In this document: piece by piece, positions 38,019-48,080 of the stretch | How the letters are laid out: the number at the start of each line of letters is the position of its first letter | Position numbering within the stretch: the first letter of the stretch is position 1 | From: Alicyclobacillus tolerans | Lineage (GTDB): Bacteria; Bacillota; Bacilli; Alicyclobacillales; Alicyclobacillaceae | NCBI RefSeq assembly: GCF_900142255.1 | Contig: NZ_FRAF01000024.1 | Span: 1 to 53,239 of the forward strand | DNA length: 53,239 nucleotides | Direction of reading: 5' to 3' | Made by a program: the position numbers and the translations under genes | The notes under the pieces: model-generated | Databases searched by the model: none | What the model saw: the letters and a program-made list of their open reading frames with translations, nothing else | What the model was told of the DNA's origin: nothing

Positions 38019-38226
38019 TTAGATGAAATTTACGTACATTTCTGCGTGATCGACGAACGTATGCACATCTTCGACAACAGGCGTACCGAGACGTTGTCGT
38101 TCTGGGATATAGCCTTGAAGACCTCCATGACAGCTTTGTAAGCCGCCACATTAAGAGCGGGGCGACAAGCCGCTCCGATTCCCTCCTTGCAGACCGTTGA
38201 TGACGTCAGCCATAGACCAAATCACC
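38019..38226 (-). pseudogene. YcaO-like cyclodehydratase remnant
   Basis: Two minus-strand frames joined by a 1-base shift near 38127 give a continuous sequence: EGIGAACRPALNVAAYKAVME, then GLQGYIPERQRLGTP and VEDVHTFVDHAEMY. This has the pattern of the C-terminal half of YcaO proteins that make thiazole/oxazole-modified peptides (a G-GA-C stretch, an A..KA..E..Q helix, and an F.DH..Y segment). The N-terminal half is missing and stops flank both ends. It lies beside a SagB-like fragment, an MFS exporter and a CPBP protease, all common partners of YcaO. The identification rests on pattern reading only. Confidence 0.4.
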
Positions 38227-38262
38227 GCCAAACACCACGAATGAGGAAGAGTTCATTGATAT

Positions 38263-38613
38263 TTAGTAGTGGCGTTCAATGAGACTCACCAAATTCCCCG
38301 CGGGATCCCGAAACGACCGGATGCTGACATATGGACCGTCAGTCTGATGAGTTATTTCAACCCCCGCCTTTTCTAAAGTAGCTATAGCCTTTGGCATATT
38401 TTTTACGTCTATCCCAATGGCCAGCGAGGAGCCAGCAACCACTTCGGATTGCGCAGCAGCAATGCTGATAGCAATACTTTCTCCATCAAGTTCCTTGTAA
38501 TCCTTGGTACTCACCATGGAGTTGAGTTCGAACCCGAGGACTCGATGATAAAATTCCGCCAATGATTCGACGTCATTTGTAAGCAATATGATTGAACTGA
38601 TTTCACCTATCAT
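38263..38613 (-). CDS. VOC family (glyoxalase-like) protein
   Basis: This 116-residue protein is a single VOC domain with the two beta-alpha-beta-beta-beta units expected: ISSIILLTNDVESLAEFYHR with GFEL in the first, and IDVKNMPKAIATLEKAG with FRDPAGNLVSLIE in the second. Family members are metal enzymes or antibiotic-binding proteins such as bleomycin or fosfomycin resistance factors; the function here is unknown. The metal ligands cannot be assigned with confidence. GGAGGTG lies 7 bases before the ATG. It appears intact, in contrast to most of its neighbours. Confidence 0.8.
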   Translation of the reverse strand: MIGEISSIILLTNDVESLAEFYHRVLGFELNSMVSTKDYKELDGESIAISIAAAQSEVVAGSSLAIGIDVKNMPKAIATLEKAGVEITHQTDGPYVSIRSFRDPAGNLVSLIERHY

Positions 38614-39175
38614 ATTCAGACACCTCCAATGGGAGAATTACTATGAATGAACATACCTGTTGGTTAAATCAGATGACAGAGACTAGAACCCCAAATTCCT
38701 ACCTGAAATCACGTTTTAGCGTTTTATACTGCTGATAGTCAGATTAAGATAGAAAAGTTTACGTAAGATTCCGTAAATGATTCCGGTAATCAGTGATGCC
38801 GAATACCGAAAGCTCAATGTCGACATTCTTACGAAACTTTTTGAAAGGAGCCCCTGCGCTTTAACACTGGAGAGAGTGTCCAGTACTCTGACCCTGTTGA
38901 AAAAAACAACTTATTTTACATATTCTATATTAAATTCAAAATTTCTCTAGAAATATATATTCAAAATAATTTTTTTGGAACAGTATCATTTTAGTGTAGT
39001 CAGAAAATTCGTAAATCTAGAATAATGGTAGCCAAAAGAGAATCGTCCTGGTCCCTCTTCCTTGATTATCTTGACAGCCTTTTTATTCAATTTACGAAAT
39101 CATAGGTCATCCTTCCCAGTATTGTTCTGGATAGGTACATCTGTGTTATTCTTTTATGGTCATCAGGATTTGATG
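38614..39175. other. AT-rich gap with a short tandem repeat
   Basis: No gene is supported here. The stretch is AT-rich, most strongly at 38900-39000. Two 12-base units in tandem, GATTCCGTAAAT and GATTCCGGTAAT (38767-38790), followed by GTGATGCCGAAT, resemble the terminal repeats of some IS21-type elements, so an IS scar is possible. The right part borders the IS110 remnant. Confidence 0.35.
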
Positions 39176-39741
39176 TTAGCCTTTCACGGCCTCTTCCATC
39201 CCCTTCTCGATAGGGCCGACCAATTCTAGAACAGATCTGACCTCTGTATATTCTGGAAAACACTTGTCAAGCCTGTTTTGTATGCTCCGTTTGGCTTTCC
39301 TAGGTTCACTCCCTAAAATTCATGAGAATCCGTAAATCCGTATAAAAACAAGTTGGGATTTTAGGCTCGATGTTTTTTGTCGTCTTTCACAAGAGGCGAG
39401 TTATCCTCTAACTTTTTTCTCTTGTTGATGTGGTGCGGATTCACCAGCACAACCTGAATCCCTTCTCGGCGTAGGAATTGAGCCAAGTTCATCCAATAGT
39501 GCCCCGTCGGCTCGACGCCGAACACGATGTTGTCACAGCTATGGTCTATCATGAGCGATTGAATCCATGTGAGAAGCCTTCCAAATCCCTGCCTGGTGTT
39601 CTCGAACGTCAGCGGCTTCCCGATCTCCACGCCCCGTACATCAGCAGCGCGAGCCACGTGAACCTTTTTGGCAATGTCTGCACCGACAACCAAGGTTGAA
39701 TCTGAAATCCTGCGAATCTTGCTATTCTGGGTTATACTCAT
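39176..39741 (-). pseudogene. IS110 family transposase remnant
   Basis: The 126-residue frame from 39741 encodes the N-terminal DEDD nuclease part of an IS110 transposase: STLVVGADIAKKVHVAR with the first Asp, FGVEPTGHYWMNLAQFLR with the Glu, and VVLVNPHHINKRKKLEDNSP. It ends early in KDDKKHRA where the fourth acidic region should follow. A second minus frame (39325-39176) carries the middle of the protein (SIQNRLDKCFPEYTEV), so the sequence between is deleted or shifted. The C-terminal Ser domain is missing. The element is inactive. No terminal repeats are expected for IS110. Confidence 0.75.
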
Positions 39742-39929
39742 GGTGTAGATCTACATCCTGATGAGTGGTGTGTTTGGACAACATCAACACTATCAGGAGT
39801 TTTTTATTGCCTCAAACCCGATTTTGATTGATTACAGGAATGCTGCCCAAATGCGCAAGATTCCGAAAGTGTACACCACCGTATAATCATACAACAGGTG
39901 AACTCAGGGAACTTGAATTTTTGCCCCCT

Positions 39930-40865
39930 TTAGTTCAAAAGGGACAGTGTATGGAATGCTTGTGAGACGAACCATCTTAGCCTATCACGCATTTGTTTTT
40001 CTCTCATCTCGTCCAAGCCCCAGTCTGAGAGCTTTGCGATGGGTCTTAAAGCAGCGCAGAGATCCCAATAAGGAAGGTTTGTGAAATCAATACTTGGCAT
40101 TCTGAATTGATACTGCCGTGTAAATTCATGCATGGCATCAGTTCCAAATGCCCATAAAACTTCGAGTCGTGCGTTAGCGAGGTCAGCAAGCGGATCGCCA
40201 AAAGCAGCATCTTCCCAATCGATTACAGCAACCAGTTCGCCCTCTCTCCATAATGTATTTCCTATCCAAAAGTCTCCATGCAATACAACTTCTTGGTTTT
40301 CCTGGAGACTCGTCCAACACAATTCCAAAGTATCCCTAATTCGCCCTTCTTCCATGGTTTCATCAAGGATTACGGGTCTCCCAGCAAGAAGTTTTCCTAA
40401 CACATCTATTTGTTTACGTAGGAATGATTCATGTTGTTTTGGGTACTGGACTTTGTGAATTTTCGAAAGACACTCTGCTAACTTAGACATCATAGTGGGT
40501 ACATCGGGTGGTATGTAGTCGATTCCATTCTGCCCCTCCATAAATTCAATAACTACGTATGGCTGGGGAAAGATCTCGCTCGATTCGTCGAAAAAATACG
40601 ATTGCGGAGTAGGTAATCCCGCAGACCTTAGTAACTGCAAAAGTTTGAATTCGTTGGACGCAACTTGTGGGTTTTGGTTGACATCCATGTCTCCATACTG
40701 GCGCACGACTACCCTTTTTGTTTTACCATTAGAACATAGGATCTCTAGTGCGCTTACTTGCGCTGAGATACCGCCTTTCAACATCCACATATGGAGCAAT
40801 CTGGACCCAGGATCTAACCTGGTAACAACTTGCTCAAATTTGTCATAGTCTGTGAGTTCATCCAT
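39930..40865 (-). CDS. Aminoglycoside phosphotransferase family (APH) protein
   Basis: This 311-residue protein has the APH/choline kinase fold: a phosphate-loop region (MLKGGISAQVSALEI), KRVVVRQYG with the conserved Arg/Lys, PYVVIEFMEGQNG at the hinge, the catalytic loop VVLHGDFWIGNTLW with Asp and Asn, and VIDWEDAAFGDPLADLAN with the metal-binding DWE. The substrate may be an aminoglycoside, a macrolide, homoserine or another small molecule. The start MDELTDYDKF at 40865 has GGGAG 8 bases upstream; a longer frame adds 36 unlikely residues. It seems intact, although both neighbours are broken. Confidence 0.82.
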   Translation of the reverse strand: MDELTDYDKFEQVVTRLDPGSRLLHMWMLKGGISAQVSALEILCSNGKTKRVVVRQYGDMDVNQNPQVASNEFKLLQLLRSAGLPTPQSYFFDESSEIFPQPYVVIEFMEGQNGIDYIPPDVPTMMSKLAECLSKIHKVQYPKQHESFLRKQIDVLGKLLAGRPVILDETMEEGRIRDTLELCWTSLQENQEVVLHGDFWIGNTLWREGELVAVIDWEDAAFGDPLADLANARLEVLWAFGTDAMHEFTRQYQFRMPSIDFTNLPYWDLCAALRPIAKLSDWGLDEMREKQMRDRLRWFVSQAFHTLSLLN

Positions 40866-41165
40866 CAGTTGTCTCCCTTTGTTCCGTACCGTACTTACAC
40901 AGGGAATGATTCTGTCGCAAACCGGCCCGAAACTGCAGGACCTCGTTCGACAGGAACTTGAATAATCATACACACCGGCTTCTCGATGACTATGGCGGTT
41001 TCGCCCCCGAATGCGTAAGGCCTACAATGCTTGCGCTTCGTGTGATAATACACCAGCCGAGAGATAGGGACTCTCGTAGTTTCACGCCCTTGTGCGGAAT
41101 AATGAGGGCATGCCCTATATGGCACAGGTCCCATCTTTGAGACGTTTAACTCCGGAGGTGTCACT
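40866..41165. other. Gap between the APH and GNAT genes
   Basis: No gene is supported. A minus-strand open frame covers most of it but has no protein features and no ribosome-binding site. There is no recognisable RNA or promoter. Confidence 0.4.
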
Positions 41166-41726
41166 TCATTCGTCCAAGAAACCTTCCAGTTTTTCTTTGA
41201 CCCCTAACCACTCTTCGTCGATCACGCTATAGTAAACGGAATGCCTACGGTACCCATCGCTTAAAATCCGATTATTACGAATTACTCCTTCCTTGACGCC
41301 AACCAGCCTTTCAATAGCCTTTTGTGAACGAAGATTACGAGAATCTGTTTTTAGCTGAACACGGATTGTGCCAAGTGTTTCAAAGCAGTGTTTGAACAAC
41401 AGATATTTACATTCTGTATTCACTTTTGTTCTCCAAACGCTTGGAGACAGCCACGTCCAGCCTATTTCGAGGCTTCTATTCGTGGCGGATATATCCAGAA
41501 AGCGAGTACTTCCAACAAGCTTGCTGGCGTCCTTATCAAAAATTACGAACGGAAACTGAGTCCCTTGTTCTCGTTCTTTTAATGCGTCGTTTACAAGTCG
41601 TTCCATATCTCTGAACGTTTACACCATCATTGGCATATACGTCCATATATCGAGACTACCACCCGCCGCAAACAGTTCTTCGGTGTGCTTAGTTTCCATA
41701 GGAAAAATTTTAACTCTTTGTCCCAA
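41166..41726 (-). pseudogene. GNAT acetyltransferase with in-frame TAA
   Basis: The 146-codon frame from 41606 encodes most of a RimJ-like GNAT enzyme: KLVGSTRFLDISATNRSLEIGW, WLSPSVWRTKVNTECKYLL with the acetyl-CoA pyrophosphate loop region, and ETLGTIRVQLKTDSRNLRS. Reading upstream in the same frame across a TAA at 41619-41621 gives the missing N-terminus (GQRVKIFPMETKHTEELF, then DIWTYMPMMV, stop, TFRDMERLV). A single base change therefore truncates an otherwise complete gene of about 187 codons. A TTG at 41726 is the first plausible start. A shortened protein starting at 41606 would lack the first strand and helix and should be inactive. Confidence 0.75.
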
Positions 41727-41909
41727 TAACTCGATCGGTCTGATCTCCCATTTATCAACTCCTTAGGGTCTTTTGCTTATAATATAATAAATGGTATTCG
41801 ACGCTTCTGCCCTTGAGTTCACTAACTGCTGTTCACACAAAATGGTTATTTATGCATAATAGTCGACCCAATTCGATTAGTCCAAAAACCTTCTCTCCTA
41901 CTCTATGAA

Positions 41910-42755
41910 TTAGAGCACGTTCGCTTGGACGTACCAACTGAGCGCGCGCAACCGTTCATCGACCTTTTCAATCAATCCACTATCGACTTGTTTCCACTTC
42001 AAAAGAAAATATAGGCTGCGAAGAAAGTGTTCCAAATTCGTGAGTCGGATGGTGTCGTCCGGTTCAGGTCCTTCTGGCTTTATAAACCGCCCCATCCAAT
42101 CCTCCAATGCGTTGGCGGTGACCCATCCCTTTTCGATGATTCGACTTGCTGTAAACGCCAGTCTGTCGTCTTCTTGGAAATAGATAGGATTTGCGACTGT
42201 TGCCAAATCTGCCACACGGTGGAGCACGTCCAACCGCTAGCTCTCGGTGGCAAATGGGTGCTGAGCGCAACTGTCTAGTGCATCCGCGGTATGTGCAATG
42301 GTATGAGCCCAACCTTTACCGTCGATGTAGCCGCGACGGTCGCGTTCCTCTCGCGCATAGGACAACACACTGCGAATGGTGTCGTGCACGAGGTCCGCAC
42401 TCAATTGCTGGTGTTCTATGTCAGGATTAAGAATTAGCGGGACAACAAGAATGGAGAAGGCTCGTATAAAGACTGAATCGGTTCCGGATTCACCAATTCG
42501 ATAGAACAGGTGTTGGTCATCCAGTACCACCTTTAATAGCGTCTGACGGTCCAGGACGCTTAAGACATGATATTCCGTCAGCAAACGTGCCAACAGAGAG
42601 TAGGACAGTCTATCTCGTAAGCGAGCGTCAGTTGAACGAAAATTTTCGACCAATGCCAGACAGAACGCCAACGGGTCCGTGCCAGTAGGAAGTCGGCAGT
42701 CACTATCTATTATTTGTAATAATAATTCCGCGTTGTTTGATTGATTCTGCGTCAT
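41910..42755 (-). pseudogene. DUF2785 protein split by an in-frame TAG
   Basis: Two adjacent frames, 42755-42237 and 42233-41910, are the same reading frame interrupted by a single TAG at 42237-42239. The first part contains GYIDGKGWAHTIAHTADALDSC, the GW-H-AH-AD pattern of DUF2785. The second continues RLDVLHRVADLATV, FQEDDRLAFTASRII and a helical C-terminus, also as in that family. Without the stop the product would be about 280 residues, the usual length. The ATG at 42755 has GGAGG 5 bases upstream. The function of DUF2785 is not known. Low-level readthrough cannot be excluded. Confidence 0.72.
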
Positions 42756-42767
42756 TAGGTCCTCCAT

Positions 42768-43130
42768 GTAAGGATGTAGACAACGGATAACGCGAGACGG
42801 GTTGGACCACGTTACTACATTGTCCCTCTCAATGATTTTAATTTGAATCTCAAAATTCTATATGAGTTGTTCTTCTGTCATACTGCCCGTTACTGCAATA
42901 GCAATCGGATGAACCCAACCTAAACTTTTAATAGATCTGGTCGTGAATCGGTGCAAACACCGGCCCGTAATCGTCGTTGAGTCAACCAACGAACGTTTAG
43001 CAAGACTTAGAGGACCGCGACACTGGTCCATCATGACGGCAACTATCCCTACGCGCTACAAGCACAACAGAATTGTGGGCATGGGTAAAAGACGGGCAAA
43101 ATCAAGTCTTTATTCAACTATAGTCCCGAT
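42768..43130. other. Gap between DUF2785 and S41 remnants
   Basis: No gene, RNA or terminator is recognised. A plus-strand open frame at 42943-43146 has basic composition but no family features and no ribosome-binding site. It probably holds upstream control sequence for the DUF2785 gene and trailing sequence of the S41 gene. Confidence 0.4.
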
Positions 43131-44599
43131 TCAGTCAGAAGATTGAATCTTAGATCTGACCCAAACATTTGCCTTCTGAAGCACATCATCATATTGTGCT
43201 GATCCCTTATTATCGTAGGACAGACTTAGTTCTTTAAGAAAATCGGTATATGATTCCTGAACTTCTTTTTCAGGAGTAATCCCAAATTGCTCTATTGGTA
43301 ACCCTGTACTCGTGACCCTTTCCTGCCATGAAGAAATTTTAACCTCTACCCCATTCATCACAGGATAAAACACTGGGTTTCCGTCAGCGCCCATAGTTCT
43401 CGATCCAAATGTCTTCACATTCGGTGCCGCTTCCAGCTGTGCAATAAACATCTCGGCGGATGACCAATCTTCGCCGTTGATTAGAACCGCAGTGGGAACT
43501 GATATACGAGGTAATAACGGTTGCAGAATCTCTGGGATCCAAGGAACATTCGCACTTGGTCGACGTTCTAGGGCCGTCGTCGGTTTTGAATAGAAATGCT
43601 GCGCAAACCAACTTCCGGGAGCGGAATTGCCACCGCCGTTGTTTCGCAAATCAATAATAAGTCCCTTAGAGTGGACAATTTCATTCATGTGACTTTCAAG
43701 TTGCTGTCGTAAATTGCTGTCTATGCTAGAGATTTTTAAGTATGTAATCCCACCACCCAGGCTACGAATATTGAATGCTGGAGAATTTCCAAATTGACTC
43801 ATTACAACCGGATGTTGCTTAGCAAAATGATTCCATATTGATTCCATATTGCTTGTAGATGCGAATGATCGTATACAGGCAACGTCTCAGATAATACGTT
43901 GCCGCTCTTCGGGTTATATACGGTAACTTCCTCTGGTCTATCAGAGTTCTCTATAAATACATCTCTAATTTGAAATCCTAGTGGTCGAAAGAAATCAGGC
44001 ACCTGAGTGGACGGAACACCGATGCCGTCCATGAAGTTATTAATTGATACCCCGTTCGTTCCTAAAACAACCATCCCAGGTCGGATTTTTGACGCCTGAG
44101 GAGCCGCTACTACAACCAGTTGGTTGTCTACATATTGGGTGAGGATTGCTGGAGAATAATAGGGAATAGAAGGTGCATTGACAAGACCACTGTGATAATC
44201 ATGTAAGGTGAGTATCATCCCATTTATTTCTCCAAAAAACTTGCTCCATGTGTTAGCACGCAGTGCTTTTGGCTCATAAATGGTCTTCTCCTTCTTCCAG
44301 TTTACGACCTTAAAGGAGAAGCTAGGATAGTGCACACTAAACAATTTCCAAACTCGGTTGAATACCGCCCGTTTTTCGGCTACAGTTGGCTTTCCAACTG
44401 GCTTTAAGTTCAGTAGATTTATCGATGCAGATGACGGTATCGCTTCATGCTTGGTTTGGGGTGTTTGCGTTGAACTACCTGGAACAAAAAAACCACTTGA
44501 AACAATCAGAACCACTCCCAGTGTGGTAATGTATCGATTATGCAACTCCTCCACCCCCTGGCACAGCAGCATGTTATATATTAATGAATGCGATTTCAT
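43131..44599 (-). pseudogene. S41 family peptidase broken by an 11-bp tandem duplication
   Basis: The two overlapping frames belong to one C-terminal processing peptidase-like protein. The N-terminal part (44599-43802) has a membrane anchor or signal (YITTLGVVLIVSSGFFVPG), a tricorn-like N-domain and a PDZ-like region (IRPGMVVLGTNGVSINNF). The C-terminal part (to 43131) has the S41 core: GLIIDLRNNGGGNS, VPTAVLINGEDWSSAEMF with the presumed nucleophile Ser, and a TMGADGNP turn. They are separated by a perfect tandem copy of TGATTCCATAT (43828-43838 and 43839-43849, plus strand). Removing one copy restores the frame and gives QAIWNHFAKQHPVV. The lesion looks recent. Confidence 0.85.
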
Positions 44600-44710
44600 C
44601 CATATTAAACCTTTCTGCCCCATAGCGCAGGAACTGGGCAATCCCGACCACTGCATATCCATGCAATCAGCGGTTGTTGCCCTTATTCTACATTGCCTCT
44701 AAAGTGTTCA

Positions 44711-45142
44711 TTAAGAAGAGAATGCACCTGTCGCACCTGTCGTTATTCCCTGTATCGCCCACATGTGGCTTTTTGTAGTGGTGAGTGGTGGGGCAAGCAA
44801 CAGTGTAATGGGTATGCTTTGCTTTCCGAATGTTACTTCCTCGTAAGTTCTAAATCCTTCCCCAACACTTTCTGCCTTCGTACATACCCTCACATATTTT
44901 CTGATTGCCTTCATTTCAGCAGGGGTAAAGCCATTCTTGGTCTCCGGAGTCATTAGTTCCTTTACGCTGTAAAGGCTGTTATCGTTCACTGCCTGACTGA
45001 ACAATATTGCGATGTTGGTTGGGCTATTTGGTTTTATTACACTCGACCCAGGAGTATAAGTAGCGAACCAAAAACCACCGACGCCTAGTACAACTCCCAA
45101 TAGAACCCATAACGTTTTTCAAATCCGACCACCCGCTTTCAT
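44711..45142 (-). pseudogene. Membrane-anchored hypothetical protein with in-frame TGA
   Basis: From the ATG at 45142 the frame reads MKAGGRI, a TGA at 45119-45121, then KTLWVLLGVVLGVGGFWFA and a mature part of about 110 residues (NIAILFSQAVNDNSLYSVKEL, RKYVRVCTKAESVGEGF). The sequence before and after the TGA forms one N-terminal anchor, so the stop is a point nonsense mutation, for example CGA to TGA. The soluble domain is not from a family I recognise; it resembles small NTF2-like stress or conjugation proteins only loosely. The ribosome-binding site is weak. It is co-oriented with the S41 gene. Confidence 0.6.
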
Positions 45143-45270
45143 GTCTCTTGGCAAGCTTATCTCTTCATTTACGCCATCATCCATAGGACAAACTCTATAC
45201 AACCGGTGCTGCACTCTTCTGCCCATTACCTGAAGATCCCTCTGTCACAGAAGGTTGGATAGTTATGCAT

Positions 45271-45717
45271 TTAGGCAAGTTCCTGAAACGTCACCCCGTG
45301 AACGGTTGCCCACTGTTTGAATTGAGTCCTTAGTGCAGCGTGCTCCGTCCTCCAGAGTCTAATACGTACAGGGTTCAATGGAAAATTAAAATAAATCTCA
45401 ATGCTTATCTTTTTCCTTATTGACATTGAAATGGATTCTATTGAATCAATTGCATAGTGAATTGTTCCCACCCAGAGAGCCGTATCAGTGAGAGTGAGAT
45501 AACACGGGAAGAGCCGATTCCACAGCCACGAACCAACAAACCAGCCTGCCACAACCCATAACAAGGCAATGATGACAACCAGCCACCAAGGACCTCTACG
45601 AAAAAGACCGCTGAATATAAACTCGCCAACCATAATCCCCAAAAAAGAAAACCAGTAGTTCTCACGTGTAATTCGAAACTTCACTGTATCACCCTTCGAC
45701 TTTAGCTGCTCTTCCAT
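45271..45717 (-). CDS. Hypothetical two-helix membrane protein
   Basis: This 148-residue protein has two membrane helices in the first half (NYWFSFLGIMVGEFIFSGLF and WWLVVIIALLWVVAGWFVG) and a soluble C-terminal half of beta type (LTLTDTALWVGTIHYAID, SIRKKISIEIYF) that resembles bacterial PH-like domains. Function unknown. The ATG at 45717 has AAAGG only about three bases upstream; a GTG at 45684 with AAGG 8 bases before it is equally possible and still includes both helices. It is one of the few intact frames between 41 and 48 kb. Confidence 0.55.
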   Translation of the reverse strand: MEEQLKSKGDTVKFRITRENYWFSFLGIMVGEFIFSGLFRRGPWWLVVIIALLWVVAGWFVGSWLWNRLFPCYLTLTDTALWVGTIHYAIDSIESISMSIRKKISIEIYFNFPLNPVRIRLWRTEHAALRTQFKQWATVHGVTFQELA

Positions 45718-45949
45718 TACCTTTATTGTACATTTCTTCGATTGACATCCTATAGCCGTCGCCGCTCCGATAACCGAGGTAAAACGGCTGATCTTTCATG
45801 AAGTCTCTATACGTATCGCAAAACCGAACGCAGTTTATGTGACTTACTCAATGGGGTCCGGGTCTTTAAAGTGCGTAAAACCCTTGGGGACCCCCATGAT
45901 TCCATGTATATCAGGTACAACACATCCAAGAATAGTCCAGTTTTTGGAT
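45718..45949. other. Decayed sequence with short protein-like stretches
   Basis: No intact gene is present. Minus-strand frames contain a short VOC-like stretch (GVPKGFTHFKDPDP) and another coherent piece (KDQPFYLGYRSGDGYRM) separated by stops, so these are probably remnants of one or two lost genes. The identification is weak. Confidence 0.35.
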
Positions 45950-46431
45950 GCGGAGTTTGTCCACCAATAGGTACGCAATGCAGTAATGCATAATTCTCGA
46001 TCCCAATTCCTCCTCGACACACACGGCATACTAATTCCACAAATCATACTATTTTGCTGATGAGATTCGCTGTTCAGTATATCTGACCAATAGTGACCTT
46101 GCGGGTCCCCAACAGTAATGAATTTTCATGCAAGAACCGTGGCATCCAACTTCTTCAGTCCTTGCCCCTTTAACGCAGCAAGGAAATCATTTGCTAGGAA
46201 TAGTACACTAAGTCCAGCACCCACTGTCCAGCCCTCGGACCAATAATTAGATTGGTTTGAAATGATGCAAGGGCAAAGCAATTGGGCTCTTTCAAGAGTC
46301 GAACCCAAAACATTGGCGAGTTCTGTTGGGTAAGCTCGTTCAATGTCCTTTAATTTAGTTCTTGATCCCCGTAAATGGACTTTTTCTTCATACGTTAGAG
46401 GCAATTTCGGAGACGAACTTTCCAAATCCAT
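45950..46431 (-). pseudogene. Helix-hairpin-helix protein remnant (Cdd1-like)
   Basis: The frame from 46431 begins like the Cdd1/pathogenicity-locus helix-hairpin-helix family: LTYEEKVHLRGSRTKLKDIE and LANVLGSTLERAQLL. It then leaves the family, while another frame continues with ASFQTNLIIGPRAGQWVLDL and VYYS, matching the usual FQTIPSIGPKLAQDLIDLGYYS region. Further on, frames near 45960-46040 give CVEEELGSRIMHYC, like the DPCVED end of the family. At least two frameshifts and stops separate these parts. Family members are small DNA-binding-like proteins; the role is unknown. Confidence 0.5.
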
Positions 46432-46448
46432 TCACCTCCTTTAGCCCT

Positions 46449-46861
46449 TCATTTCAACATTGCACCCTTTTCGTCAAATGTAGCGTTCGGATTATACGCT
46501 ACTTCCCATGCGTTGTTCTCAGGATCTACGAAACACCCACTTCTTTCACCCCAAAATCTATCGCTTGCAGGACGATTAACGTGAGCTCCTGCTGCCTCCG
46601 CTTCTGACAGCACAACATCCACTTGTTCACGTGTTTTTAAGTTTATACCAATGTAACATCCCTGAAAAACCCAGGGTCACTAGGAATCGTTGTTTCTGCG
46701 TCCTTGGACAACTCGTCAATCGACCAAATTGAAAACATACAGCCCGCGTTTTTGAACACTGAGTAGTTATCCGAACTCCAATCGGTTTCTTTCCAACCCA
46801 ATCTCTTATAAAAGGATCGCAGTTTGGGTACATCCCATGCTCCAATTGTTACCAAAGTCAC
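46449..46861 (-). pseudogene. VOC family protein with frameshift
   Basis: The first frame (46861-46643) encodes the N-terminal half of a glyoxalase-like protein: IGAWDVPKLRSFYKRLGW and FKNAGCMFSIWSID. It ends at VTLV. The next frame continues without a gap in sense: GINLKTREQVDVVLSEAEAA, SGCFVDPENNAWEVAYNP, and a stop at 46449-46451. A single-base indel near 46645 separates the halves. Repaired, the protein would have about 137 residues, the normal size. The start is GTG and its ribosome-binding site is weak. Confidence 0.72.
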
Positions 46862-46896
46862 TCATTTCGGTAAATGCCCCGTTCGTGAATAAGAAA

Positions 46897-47774
46897 TTAC
46901 ATCTCATCATGAACGTAACGAATAACTTCTGAAGCGAATTTTTGTGGTTCCTCTGCATGTGGAAAATGCCCGCTATTGTCGAACACGGTGACATCTGTCT
47001 TTGGATTTCCTGTTATGTAAGCATGAATCTGGTCCAAACTCATGACATAATCAAATCTGCCTTTAAGGAGTAACGTGGATTGGGTTGGTATACTCCCTAA
47101 AAGAGAATCAAACACTTTTCCTTCTTCAAACAATTTTTGCTGATGTGTGCCTGCCTTGCTCCATTCTTCGGACGATAAGGGAGACTGCTCTACAAGCTGT
47201 TCAAAAAAATCCTTATCGATGGCATGAACATATAGAGAGTTCCTATGCTCATCTAGTCCATTAGTCAACTCGGTAAATTCAATCCATAATTCGGAAACTG
47301 ATTTGCTTGGGGAGGAAAATGCCAAATCCAAACATGCTTTTGCCATGTCTCGCTTCCCCAACTTGCTGTATTCCATGGTTGCCCCTTGTAAAAGAGACCT
47401 TGCAGACAGTCCCAAATGGAATGTCGCATTTTCAAAAATCAATTTGTCTACTGATGATGGATAAAGATTGGCGTACAATGCGCCCAAGTATCCGCCAAAC
47501 GAATGTCCAAGAACTGACCAACTAGAAATTCCTAACGACTGTCTGATTTCTTCAATATCAGTCACCAGGTCATGCAAACCAAACTCATCGTTGTCCTTAA
47601 TTTGAGGAGAACGAAGGACGCCTCGTTGGTCAACTGCAATTAACCGCACCTTGTCAGCCAATAACTCCTTTTGAAACACAATGAAGTCATATGAGCCAGT
47701 TCCTGGACCGCCATGAAGGTAAAGTAGTGGAGGTGCGGCTTTTTCCCAATGTCCTCAACAAACAAGTCGTGCAT
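46897..47774 (-). pseudogene. Alpha/beta hydrolase with frameshift near the N-terminus
   Basis: The long frame from 47679 encodes most of a proline-iminopeptidase-like hydrolase: LIAVDQRGVLRSP, the nucleophile elbow SVLGHSFGGYLGALYA, LLKGRFDYVM with the acid, and FDNSGHFPHAEEPQ with the catalytic His. The N-terminus is in another frame: the ATG at 47774 (GGAGG about 6 bases upstream) encodes MHDLFVEDIGKK, then after an indel in an A5 run the sequence APPLLYLHGGPGTGSYDF, with the oxyanion HGGPG motif, joins the long frame. All catalytic residues are preserved, so the lesion appears recent. Confidence 0.75.
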
Positions 47775-47880
47775 ACTATCCCTCCTCGTTTTTCTGTCTG
47801 TAACGCTATTGGACGCTCACTGAATAAACGCTTGGTCTTCGAGTGCTATTTCTGCGCGACCATTTGTGCTACGAGGTTCA

Positions 47881-48063
47881 CACTCATGGAGAAGCCAAAT
47901 CATCGAACATGGGTCCTTAGCATTTGTAGGTAGCGGATATCAACGTATGGAGCCAAAAACTGCAGAAATAAAAGAGTTAGAAAAGAAAACATAGAAACTG
48001 GAAGCGGTAAATGATATTTTGAAAAAGGCACTTGCTTTTTTCGCAGAGAGCCAAAAGAAGTAG
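47881..48063 (+). pseudogene. IS3 family OrfA remnant
   Basis: The plus-strand frame encodes SQIIEHGSLAFVGSGYQRM, then EIKELEKKT, a TAG, KLEAVNDILKKALAFFAESQ and a stop. This matches the C-terminal half of IS3 OrfA proteins: the basic helix, the AF.G.G turn, the leucine zipper and the NDILKKA..FFA ending. The N-terminal helix-turn-helix is missing and the zipper is interrupted by the stop. No OrfB follows; the CPBP gene ends just beyond. A separate deleted IS3 OrfB lies at the right end of the window. Confidence 0.65.
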
Positions 48064-48080
48064 ACAAACGAGAGCGATTT

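Noticed and set aside
38215-38260. Short minus-strand stretch VVFGGDLVYG resembling the phosphoesterase GGDLAWG motif
   Set aside because: Only ten residues match and no other phosphoesterase motif follows, so it is probably chance.
40895-41164. 89-codon minus-strand frame between the APH and GNAT genes
   Set aside because: Composition and lack of a ribosome-binding site argue against coding; no family pattern was seen.
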